From positions 1 through 64,000 of the forward strand of contig NZ_JADPIE010000005.1 in assembly GCF_015666175.1 (NCBI RefSeq): DNA of 64,000 bases, read 5' to 3'. Positions 34,739-42,064 of this stretch are shown here, in pieces. Origin of the DNA: Halonatronomonas betaini (GTDB lineage Bacteria; Bacillota; Halanaerobiia; Halanaerobiales; Halarsenatibacteraceae). The position numbers and the translations under genes are program-made. The notes beneath the pieces are model-generated. The model was not told the origin of the DNA. It made no database searches and was given only the letters and a program-made list of their open reading frames with translations. How positions within the stretch are numbered: position 1 is the stretch's first letter; each line of letters starts with the position of its first letter.

Positions 34739-35728
34739 TTAATTGATTTCTATTGTGATTTCGCCATTTATAATTTGTTCAATAGTATCATCGATTAAAG
34801 CCTGTAAATCTTCATCAATTAGATGGGCTAAATTCTCATTGAAATCATAAGTTAAAAATCCATTTGCAAATGATAATGGAAGATGCTCTCCACCATAAAT
34901 ACCTTCATCTCTTGCATCGATCATATATCTGACTACCTCTTTGAAGTTAAGAGATTGAGAAGCAATTACAGTGTCTGGAGCAAGACTGCTTTGATCAATA
35001 TCAGTTGATAACCAATAAACTCCAGCTTCAGCAGCGGCTCTAATTGCTCCGACTGTCTGCTGGGCTGAACCAGTTAGGACATCGGCACCTTCATCTATCT
35101 GGGTTTCTGCCATTTCCCTGGCTGCAACTGTGTCACCAAAACTACCGGTGTAGCCAACTCTGATCTCTATATCTGGATCAATTGATTCTACTCCCTGCAT
35201 AAAGCCAGTGTTATACTTAATCGCGTCACCGGCCTCCACAGGACCAATAACTCCAACTATACCAGTTTCTGTCACATGGGCCGCTATAATACCTGCAAGA
35301 TAGGCACCTTCTTCTGCATGAGGATCATAGGCATAAACATTATCATGCATGGCATTATAAGAAGTACCATAGGCAAAAGTTGTGTTCGGGAAATCTCTGG
35401 CAACATCATCAACAATATTCTGATATTGGGCTCCATGTGCAATCACAATATCAAAATCAGGGGCATATTCTCTCATAGCAGAACCAACTTGAACTGCGTC
35501 ATATAGATTCTCACTATATGATACATTACTAATTCCTGCCTCGCCAAGCTCTTCCTGGAGGCTCATAACCCCCTCATACATAGCCTGACTCCAGGCCATA
35601 TCATCAATAGTACTAGGAAATATCATTGCTATACTGACTGATCCATCCTCTGCACTGACTATTCCAGCAAGTGAAAAAATTGTTACAAAAATAAATAAAA
35701 AGCTAATTACACTAAGTTTTTTGATCAT
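34739..35728 (-). CDS. BMP-family nucleoside-binding protein
   Basis: Extracytoplasmic receptor of the purine-nucleoside ABC importer (PnrA/BmpA/NupN family), 329 aa. Signal peptide to about residue 26 (GIVSAED) with no lipobox Cys, consistent with a free periplasmic protein in a cell with an outer membrane. Seen: IAMIFPSTIDDMAWSQAMYEG, FANGFLTYDFNENL and TGSAQQTVGAIRAA. First gene of the operon BMP-ATPase-permease-permease-deaminase. Confidence 0.92.
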   Translation of the reverse strand: MIKKLSVISFLFIFVTIFSLAGIVSAEDGSVSIAMIFPSTIDDMAWSQAMYEGVMSLQEELGEAGISNVSYSENLYDAVQVGSAMREYAPDFDIVIAHGAQYQNIVDDVARDFPNTTFAYGTSYNAMHDNVYAYDPHAEEGAYLAGIIAAHVTETGIVGVIGPVEAGDAIKYNTGFMQGVESIDPDIEIRVGYTGSFGDTVAAREMAETQIDEGADVLTGSAQQTVGAIRAAAEAGVYWLSTDIDQSSLAPDTVIASQSLNFKEVVRYMIDARDEGIYGGEHLPLSFANGFLTYDFNENLAHLIDEDLQALIDDTIEQIINGEITIEIN

Positions 35729-36050
35729 TATTAATGACCTCCATATTTTTAATTTGACTAATAAATTTTTGGTTCTCTTTCACTTTTTAACATTGATGAT
35801 TATTTAATATTATCAATTTTAAGAAAATTTATACCAAAAAATTTTTTCTCCACCTCCTCTTGAAAAGTCAGTTAAAATTAAATCATTAAATATAATTTAA
35901 CATAATGATAAGTAAAAGTCAATAATTTTTTCGACTTTATCTGACTTTTATTTAACCCTTTATTAACCCGGGTTAGACCTTCACTGACCTTTGCAAAAAT
36001 TAAAGACCGGCTAGCAAAATAATTTCTGCCAGCCGGTATCAATTCAATAA
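35729..36050. other. Promoter region of the nucleoside importer operon and upstream terminator
   Basis: On the minus strand TTGACT, 17 bases and TAAATT (near 35895-35925) could serve the operon, followed by AGAGGAGGTGGAG, an SD-like run with no start codon after it. At 36007-36036 GCCGGCTGGCAGAAA pairs with GCTAGCCGG-type sequence to give a terminator for the DUF438 gene. I looked for a purine riboswitch here and do not see one. Confidence 0.5.
36005..36036 (-). terminator. Terminator of the DUF438 gene
   Basis: ACCGGCTGGCA and TGCTAGCCGGT pair around an A/T-rich loop (one G-T or mismatch), followed by CTTTAATTTTTGC in the minus transcript. Confidence 0.75.
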
Positions 36051-37307
36051 TTAATCCAGGAGCCTCTTCTCTCCTTCAAGTTCTTGTATTTCTGTAATGT
36101 CCTGGGTAACCTCAATAACTCCTCTATATTTATTTTCACCATCTCTCAAACAGAAATAATCTATTAAAATAAAGCGTTCATTAATAGTCAGCCAGAATCT
36201 GGCCTTATCTCTCTTGCCAGCTTTAAAATCTTCAACTATTTGCTCAACAATATGAACACTTTCAGGTGGATGACAGTTATGAACCTTCCGTCCGATTATG
36301 GCCGGTGACCTGGGAAATATTCTCTCTGGTGGATCTGAGAAGAACCTGACCTGATCATTTTCATCGACATAGGTTATATCTACTGGCAGATAATTAAAGA
36401 TTAGCTCTAGCTGTTCCTTTGAAAGCTTGCCAGTAGCAAATTCTAAGACAGCATCTTTTATGTCGCCGTCAGCTTTAGTCTTTTCAACTTTTCTGGAGCT
36501 CCCTGTTTTAATAAGTAACTGCTGGGATGCATTCAATTCTTTTTGCCCGGGGCCGGCTATTTTAAAATATCCGACTTCTGGCTCCTGGAGCAGCATCTCT
36601 GCCCAGTCAGCCTCAGTCAGCGCTTCCATGGCCAGGGGAAAGATAATCTGTTCTTCTTTATGGACCATTCGATAGGCCATCAGAAATAGCCTGCCAAGCT
36701 TCTTATCTATTTCAGGGGTAAGGTCTTTCTCCTCTCTGACCCCGGCTAGAACCTCTTTCCAGCCAGTTCTGATATCGTCATGGATCGACCACATCACCTG
36801 GAGTGGCCTGGTATAATCCCAGCTGGCTTCAAGATAAGGAAATAATATATTCTCTTTCCGGGTATAGTGACAGTTAAACTTACTTAGTTCTTCTATATTC
36901 TGTTCAAATTCTTTCAATTTATCAGCAAATTCTTTCTGGGTTAATTCTTCAAACTTTAAAGATTTAATCGTCTTTTTCGTATTGCCTAATAAATCCTCAA
37001 GCTTTCGATTTTCTTTCATATAATAATAGACTGGATGGCCTTCTCCTGGTTTCTCCCATTCATAACTGTCCAGTGCTGGCTTTAAGACATTAATGATTTT
37101 CTCAATATCCTTCTTAATTGCCTTAATATCAACGCCCTTTTCTATCTGTTTTTCTTCTAAGGCAACCATATCAAAGGGGGTAATATTATCAATGGCATTC
37201 TGATATTTTTTGATCAACTTGCTGCCATCTTCACCTGCCATCATCCCCATTGAAAACTTTATCAGATCATCTACCCTGTCAAAATCAACTTTATTCTTTA
37301 TCGCCAT
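36051..37307 (-). CDS. DUF438 / hemerythrin-like / PAS domain protein
   Basis: 418 aa. DUF438 at about 10-85, a hemerythrin-like HHE four-helix domain at about 95-245 (ENLFPYLE-type segments: HPVYYYMKENRKLED, HYTRKENILFPYLE, WSIHDDIRTGWK, MVHKEEQIIFPLA, with His/Glu metal ligands), and a PAS-like domain at about 300-410 (ITYVDENDQVRFFSDPPERIF, IGRKVHNCHPPESV, GVIEVTQDITE). This arrangement suggests a soluble sensor of O2, NO or redox state with a di-iron centre. No output domain or kinase neighbour is seen. Confidence 0.88.
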   Translation of the reverse strand: MAIKNKVDFDRVDDLIKFSMGMMAGEDGSKLIKKYQNAIDNITPFDMVALEEKQIEKGVDIKAIKKDIEKIINVLKPALDSYEWEKPGEGHPVYYYMKENRKLEDLLGNTKKTIKSLKFEELTQKEFADKLKEFEQNIEELSKFNCHYTRKENILFPYLEASWDYTRPLQVMWSIHDDIRTGWKEVLAGVREEKDLTPEIDKKLGRLFLMAYRMVHKEEQIIFPLAMEALTEADWAEMLLQEPEVGYFKIAGPGQKELNASQQLLIKTGSSRKVEKTKADGDIKDAVLEFATGKLSKEQLELIFNYLPVDITYVDENDQVRFFSDPPERIFPRSPAIIGRKVHNCHPPESVHIVEQIVEDFKAGKRDKARFWLTINERFILIDYFCLRDGENKYRGVIEVTQDITEIQELEGEKRLLD

Positions 37308-37508
37308 AATCTCAGCTCCTTTGCTTATATTTTATGTTGAAAAGAAAAAATAATCAATCAATTATCTGATTAGTTTAATGGATAAAATAGAAATTGAAAA
37401 ATGATTACTAAATGTCAACTTTTTATATGTTATAATAATTTATGAAGGTATAAAATGATTTCAGCCTGAAACTGAGAAATTAATTTATTAAAGAAAGGAA
37501 TGATAAAT

Positions 37509-38246
37509 ATGAAGATAATCTTATCTCCAAGTAAGACTCAGAATCATCAAAGAAAACGGGAAGAAAAAGGCAGAGATATTTTAAAAAAAGGGTTGACAAA
37601 TAAATTATTTGATTATCTAAAATCATTGCCAAAAGACGATTTAGGGGAAGAGCTTGATATTCAGGGAAACCTCTTAGACAGGACATTTGAACTCTACCAG
37701 GAGCATAGTTTTGAAGATGAAACTATTCCTGCGATTGAATGTTATAATGGGGCTGTGTTCAAAGAGATTGATCTTGAGAACTTTAATAATAAACAGCTTT
37801 CATATATACAGGAAAAACTTGTTATACTCTCTCCAATCTATGGACCAATCCATTCCAATACAGAGATTTGGCCCTATAGGTTAGAAATGAGACTAAAGCC
37901 AGATAATATTAATCTATATGAATACTGGCAGGAAGTAATGGAAAGTTATTTTGCTGACACTGATTTAATTATCAATCTGGCCTCGAATGAATATAGCAAA
38001 GTAGTCGAAAAAAATTTCCAGGGAAAGATAGTTGATTTTTATTTTAAGGAAGAAAAAGAAGACAGCAGTCTTAAAACAGTCGGCTATTATGTTAAACAAA
38101 ATAGAGGAAAATTACTCAATGAATTGATTAAAAATCAGGTAAAAAGTCTGGATAAAATTAAAGAAATTGATTTGGATGGTTACAGATTTAATGAAGCAGA
38201 ATCTGATGAAAACAATTTTTATTTTATCAAACCATTTGAAAAATAA
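37509..38246 (+). CDS. yaaA: YaaA/DUF328 family peroxide-stress protein
   Basis: About 245 aa, the family length. The hallmark N-terminus MKIILSPSKTQ is present at ATG 37509, preceded by AAAGGA; the ATG at 37500 overlaps that SD. Also seen: GAVFKEID, the core LSPIYGPIHSNTEIWPYRLEM (conserved YG-P..PYRLEM), INLASNEYSKVV and VGYYVKQNRGKL. In E. coli YaaA lowers free iron during peroxide stress and binds DNA; that role is inferred here by family. Single gene followed by a terminator. Confidence 0.92.
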   Translation: MKIILSPSKTQNHQRKREEKGRDILKKGLTNKLFDYLKSLPKDDLGEELDIQGNLLDRTFELYQEHSFEDETIPAIECYNGAVFKEIDLENFNNKQLSYIQEKLVILSPIYGPIHSNTEIWPYRLEMRLKPDNINLYEYWQEVMESYFADTDLIINLASNEYSKVVEKNFQGKIVDFYFKEEKEDSSLKTVGYYVKQNRGKLLNELIKNQVKSLDKIKEIDLDGYRFNEAESDENNFYFIKPFEK

Positions 38247-38303
38247 AGCTTAAAATTAAATCTTGATCTAATTAGAGCAAAAACTTAATAGTGTAAGACT
38301 ATT

Positions 38304-38336
38304 AGCCTACCAGTTAATTTATGGTGGGCTTATTAT
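38304..38336 (+). terminator. Terminator of yaaA
   Basis: AGCCTACCA (38304-38312) pairs with TGGTGGGCT (38322-38330, one G-T), followed by TATTATTAATTTTT. Confidence 0.8.
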
Positions 38337-38454
38337 TAATTTTTATAAACTTTGTGAAATTTGTTAAGAGATACTACTTGGTAACCGTCAGGTCCATTAA
38401 ATTCTGGCCTGTATTATCTTGAATATTTGATTGAACATTTTTAGTCTTTTAAGA

Positions 38455-38994
38455 TTAGATATCCCCTCTCACACACTTTTTTAAGATGCGTGAAAGTGGT
38501 TTAAATAATAAGAGAATAATTATAAAATTAGAGACCCCATGGAGTATATCCATCGGAATTCCTCTAACCCAGTAAGCAAAACCATAGGCCCAACCATAAA
38601 AGATAGATTCAAAAACTGCAAAGAACATACCAAAGAATAAACCAAACAGACCACCAACGATAGCATATCCGTACTCTGAATTTACTGTTTTTCTTAAACC
38701 CCAGGTTATTAAAATTAATGTTGGCCAGATAAAGTAATAACCTAATATCCAGGTATTAAATCCATAAATAAATATTTCAATTGTCGAAAATATTATAGCA
38801 GTCAAAAGAGCCTTTTTAAGACCAACAGACACAGTATAAAGAATAAATAACAGGGTTATTATTTCAACATTAGGAACAAAAGCCAGAGCCATTTTACCGG
38901 CAGTTAGAGTCGCACTGAGAATCCCAACCAGGACAATATCATAAACATCTAAACTTCTAGTATCCTCTGAGCTCGAACCTGTAATTGCTTTCAT
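38455..38994 (-). CDS. ECF transporter S component, probably for cobalamin or a precursor
   Basis: 179 aa with five or six membrane segments (VGILSATLTAGKMALAFVPN, then VSVGLKKALLTAIIFSTIEIFIYGF, then YAIVGGLFGLFFGMFFAVFE). This is the S-component fold of energy-coupling-factor importers; the shared EcfA/A'/T module is not in the window. It overlaps the DUF4430 gene by 38 bases and both lie behind a cobalamin riboswitch, so vitamin B12 or cobinamide is the probable substrate. Confidence 0.82.
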   Translation of the reverse strand: MKAITGSSSEDTRSLDVYDIVLVGILSATLTAGKMALAFVPNVEIITLLFILYTVSVGLKKALLTAIIFSTIEIFIYGFNTWILGYYFIWPTLILITWGLRKTVNSEYGYAIVGGLFGLFFGMFFAVFESIFYGWAYGFAYWVRGIPMDILHGVSNFIIILLLFKPLSRILKKCVRGDI

Positions 38995-39352
38995 CTTCTA
39001 ATGGTACCTCCCCAGGACCTCTTTCTGCATCTTCGCCATTGACCATGAGATGAAAATATTCCTGATTGCCATCTGCTTCGTAATCCATTAATTCAACAAC
39101 CATTGTGCCAAAGTCAAAGCTTTCAAATCCAGCGCCTAAAGTTTCTGCCTCTTCTTCTAACAGTCCTAATAAGAATTCAGCATCAGTATTAAACTCAAAG
39201 TCTTCATCGATTCCTTCATCCTCTATCACAATTTCAAGACTTACTATTTTAGCACCCTCAACACCTTCTGGTGCAAGATAATAATTATAGATTCCAAGTC
39301 CGGCTGCGGCTAGAAGAACAACTAAAATTATTAAACCAATTTTCTTATTCAT
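38957..39352 (-). CDS. DUF4430 membrane-anchored protein, probable extracytoplasmic cobalamin binder
   Basis: About 131 aa from ATG 39352, which follows GAGGGGTGG at good spacing. A longer frame to 39508 runs through the leader terminators and is not real. N-terminal anchor (IGLIILVVLLAAAGLGIYNYY), then an acidic domain with EYFHLMVNGEDAERGPGEVPLEDESNYRFEL; the core tail matches DUF4430, a domain related to the C-terminal part of transcobalamin-type proteins. Overlap with the S component and the B12 riboswitch support a role in handing cobalamin to the importer. Confidence 0.82.
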   Translation of the reverse strand: MNKKIGLIILVVLLAAAGLGIYNYYLAPEGVEGAKIVSLEIVIEDEGIDEDFEFNTDAEFLLGLLEEEAETLGAGFESFDFGTMVVELMDYEADGNQEYFHLMVNGEDAERGPGEVPLEDESNYRFELRGY

Positions 39353-39394
39353 TTTTATCCACCCCTCTAATAACTTTTTGAATGATTTTAAAAT

Positions 39395-39426
39395 AAAAAG
39401 CTCCCAATACCAGCAGGTATAGGGAG
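39395..39426 (-). terminator. Leader terminator 2 (gene-proximal) of the B12 operon
   Basis: In the transcript CTCCCTATACC and GGTATTGGGAG pair (one mismatch) around TGCT, then CTTTTTATTTTA. It has the same layout and nearly the same loop and tail as terminator 1, about 39 bases upstream. Confidence 0.85.
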
Positions 39427-39433
39427 TTAAAAT

Positions 39434-39467
39434 AAAAGACCCACCATACCAGCGAGGCATAGTGGGT
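39434..39467 (-). terminator. Leader terminator 1 (riboswitch-proximal) of the B12 operon
   Basis: In the transcript ACCCACTATGCC and GGTATGGTGGGT pair (two mismatches) around TCGCT, then CTTTTATTTTA. The ACCCAC arm also occurs upstream at about 39512-39517, so an alternative pairing with the GTGGGT arm is available as antiterminator. Confidence 0.82.
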
Positions 39468-39529
39468 AAAATACATTTATAGAATAATCTCATTGAGATA
39501 TATCCCATACACCGTGGGTATCTTTGAAT

Positions 39530-39692
39530 TGTTTAAGCAAGTATCCTGACTCAGGTTCAACGTTTTTCCTTGCCTTCCCGGAATAGATTCCAGTGGCCTT
39601 AATGGAAAAACTCACCTTTACAGTGGCGGGACCGTGCCAGACTTTCACTGGCTTCCTTTTTAATTCTTTGCAGAAACTTAAACTATCTATAT
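39530..39692 (-). ncRNA. Cobalamin (B12) riboswitch
   Basis: The minus strand carries the conserved aptamer blocks in order: GGTCCCGCCACTGTAA, GGCCACTGG, CCGGGAAGGC, and the 3' closing GAGTCAGGATACTTGC. These match the adenosylcobalamin-class aptamer. High cobalamin is expected to favour the two terminators downstream and shut off the DUF4430 and S-component genes. Confidence 0.95.
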
Positions 39693-39779
39693 TTAATTTT
39701 TGCTTTCTCTAATATCTATTTCGATGTAAACTCTAAAACTCCTTTTTTTAATAAAAATTTTAGCAAATTTTATTTTTAT

Positions 39780-39941
39780 ATCTCACTTCTAGTTTTTAAT
39801 GATAACATATGCCCATCTTCAAGTACAAAGTTAGGATGCTCTTCAAAGAATTCAATAAACATTTCTGGTTAGGTGATATTGAAAATTTCTAGAAACTCAT
39901 TGAAGAAACTCTTGAATATTGTAAAGAACTCAAATTGATTA
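39780..39941 (+). pseudogene. Possible decayed coding remnant
   Basis: On the plus strand from about 39833 a frame reads MLFKEFNKHFWLGDIENF, an in-frame stop, then KLIEETLEYCKELKLITKN: coding-like composition broken by TAG. On the minus strand a short frame reads MFIEFFEEHPNFVLEDGH. No ribosome site precedes either. It could be a remnant of a mobile-element or other protein gene; I do not recognise the family. Confidence 0.3.
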
Positions 39942-40913
39942 CTAAAAACCAAAAGCCATCTGCTGAAGTATTATTAACATATCTTCAGTTGCATTTGTAG
40001 CATTATGAAATGTCGTAAGGATTACATAACCATCACCATAAGTGAGATGAACTAGAAGCGGGCTATCTTCAACGATTTCGCCACTAACATAAATATCTCC
40101 AGTGACATCTATACTTACATCCTCTGCTACCGAGTTTATTACATTCCATCCTGGTGAATCATAATAGTTTAAATTAATAGTATCCTTTCCCAAAATAAAT
40201 TTAATATCTTCATTATGGATATTTGCCAATACATCTTCATCTCTTCCTTCTCCTACTCTGCCCAAAAGATCTATTTTATCGGAAAATAACCTGGCAGGTA
40301 TATCCAATGCATAGTCCGATGCATAAATATAGCCACCATTTTCTATAAAATTCAAAAGATTATTAGCTTCTGTAGAGTTTTCTGTAATGCTTAATCCCCC
40401 ACATTCAAAAAACAATACTACAAACTCTTCTAATTTGCTTGAATCTGCAAGGGTAGCTAAGTTTATATTTTCATATTCAAAACCTAATTTTTCAAGAATC
40501 CCAGCAATATCATCATAACTACCATTATTTACCCCGATCTTTCCTGTAGGCTGTAAAACTACATTATCTACCTGAATATTTTCTCCAGCAGCAATATTAA
40601 CCATGATTTCAGCCTTAAAATTACCTTTGAATGCAATAATATTTTGTTGACCTACACTTATATCGCTAAGTGTATAAAACCCTTCTTCATCCGTGCTTGT
40701 TTGTATTGCCAATTTGTCTACCACTACAGTAGCTCCTATAATTGGTGTTACTTCATCTGGAGCTGTTACATATCCTGAAACCGAACCCACACCTGTTCTA
40801 ACATCTTCAATTGTTTCTCTACTGGAGCTGCTAAGATCACAGGAGGTTAATATAAATACCATCGAAAATACTAATACCATAACCATCATTTTTCTTAAAA
40901 CATCTCTCTCTTT
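39942..40913 (-). CDS. Lipoprotein with carboxypeptidase-regulatory-like domain and GATase-like domain
   Basis: About 323 aa from ATG 40913, just after GGGGGGAGAGAT; a frame to 40955 lacks a ribosome site. Lipobox FILTSC at about residue 22, then a Ser-rich linker, a carboxypeptidase-regulatory-like beta-sandwich (about 38-115: GSVSGYVTAPDEVTPIIGAT, STDEEGFYTLSDISVG) and a C-terminal alpha/beta domain (about 125-320) resembling class I GATase-like/ThuA folds (VVLFFECGG, NFIENGGYIYASDYA, HLTYGDGYVILTTFHN). Probably a surface or periplasmic binding protein. Confidence 0.75.
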   Translation of the reverse strand, partial: KERDVLRKMMVMVLVFSMVFILTSCDLSSSSRETIEDVRTGVGSVSGYVTAPDEVTPIIGATVVVDKLAIQTSTDEEGFYTLSDISVGQQNIIAFKGNFKAEIMVNIAAGENIQVDNVVLQPTGKIGVNNGSYDDIAGILEKLGFEYENINLATLADSSKLEEFVVLFFECGGLSITENSTEANNLLNFIENGGYIYASDYALDIPARLFSDKIDLLGRVGEGRDEDVLANIHNEDIKFILGKDTINLNYYDSPGWNVINSVAEDVSIDVTGDIYVSGEIVEDSPLLVHLTYGDGYVILTTFHNATNATEDMLIILQQMAFGF

Positions 40914-41111
40914 CATATCTCTCCCCCCTAAATGAATTCCACTTCTCCATAACATTTTTAATTAATTATTGTTTCATTAATCTAATTATACCCTATTATT
41001 ATTGTCTGTCAGTCACATTCTACTTAGATTCTACTCATAAACTGGTCACATCTTTATAAATATTTTACTTAATATCTAACCAGGCTGCTACTAAAACAAA
41101 ATTTTTTGAAA

Positions 41112-42001
41112 GAGAGTAGGACCAGCCTTTTACAGCTGGGACCCCTCGTCAAACTGCACGTACGGTTCTCCCGTAAACAGCTTACCATTATCGTTGCCCC
41201 ATAGCAGGGAATAAGTCAGCGTTTCTCACAACTTATCAGTTCTACTCTTTTGATATTAAAGCTTTATTGACCCTTTGTATTCATAATATTACTGGCCACG
41301 TCTCTAGGCTTAAAGCCAATCGCTCCCTCCAGTATATTATTACTAAAGTGGCAGTATTGCTAACATTCCACAGCCTCAGATTATTTATTCTCCTTAACTG
41401 CTCCATTATCAGCCTCTTTAATCTTAAATTAAAGTTTAAACTGCTATAATCAATTAGCCACTCATATCTCATTTCAAACTTCGATAACGTAGATATCCTT
41501 CACTCAAGCTATCTTTATCCTCCTGTCAGTTGCCTAACTATCATCGGGATAGCTGTCATCACTACTATGATATCATCTGATTTCTATATTAGCCTTACCT
41601 TGACTTTCCCTTAGGGGTTATATCTCGGCTTATTTCAGCTGTTTAGCTGAAAACTAATATAGACCTCCCCTGGTTGATTTAAAGTTATTCAAGTCATTCC
41701 GACCCTAATCACACCTGCCTATTTAGCAACAACTCTTCCGGCTACACGTATTAACTGGCGCTACCCATCTCCCTATATTAGGGCCTGCTGCTAACATTGG
41801 ATTTCCTCATTATAAAGGTGAGTCATCATAGACAAATGCCACCTCTGGTTCACATATTGTTCCGGACTGACTTTTAGCCTCAGGCTCTTTAGATTCCACT
41901 TCACAGTAAACACCCTGCCATTGTTGGCTTCACATACCGTACCGGCGAGAACAGCATGGATAGGACTTCCACCTATTTAACTTTAATTTTACAGGGCACA
42001 C
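41112..42001 (-). other. ORF-less group IIC intron
   Basis: Read on the minus strand. The 5' end GTGTGCCC at 42001-41994 is the typical bacterial class C boundary. Then follow domain I-like blocks similar to the Oceanobacillus iheyensis intron as I recall it (GTGAAG, GTGGAATCTAAAG, GTCAGTCCGGAAC, GGGGAGGTCT). Domain V lies at 41151-41183: AAGCTG (with the AGC triad) pairs with CAGTTT, and TACGG with CCGTA, around a GAGAA loop with a two-base bulge. Domain VI and the 3' end CCTACTCTC follow. About 890 bases, with no reverse transcriptase. It sits immediately after an intrinsic terminator, the known target of class C introns. Confidence 0.85.
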
Positions 42002-42007
42002 TAAATA

Positions 42008-42040
42008 AAAACCTGGCCCTAAAATCAGGGCCAGGCATTA
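42008..42040 (-). terminator. Terminator of the RND operon and target of the intron
   Basis: In the minus transcript CCTGGCCCT and AGGGCCAGG form a perfect 9-bp stem, followed by TTTTTATTTA and then directly by the intron 5' end GTGTGCCC at 42001. Confidence 0.93.
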
Positions 42041-42064
42041 TTTTTATTTATTTGTAAACTGTAC

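Noticed and set aside
35729-36004. Purine riboswitch before the nucleoside importer
   Set aside because: None of the conserved core blocks of the purine aptamer could be found on either strand.
38957-39508. Long 183-aa version of the DUF4430 protein
   Set aside because: The first 52 codons run through both leader terminators and lack a ribosome site; ATG 39352 has a clear SD and gives a normal membrane anchor.
41267-41472. Short ORFs on both strands (60 and 63 aa) between the lipoprotein and RND operon
   Set aside because: They lie inside the group IIC intron, have no ribosome sites and show no similarity to reverse transcriptase; they reflect RNA structure, not coding.
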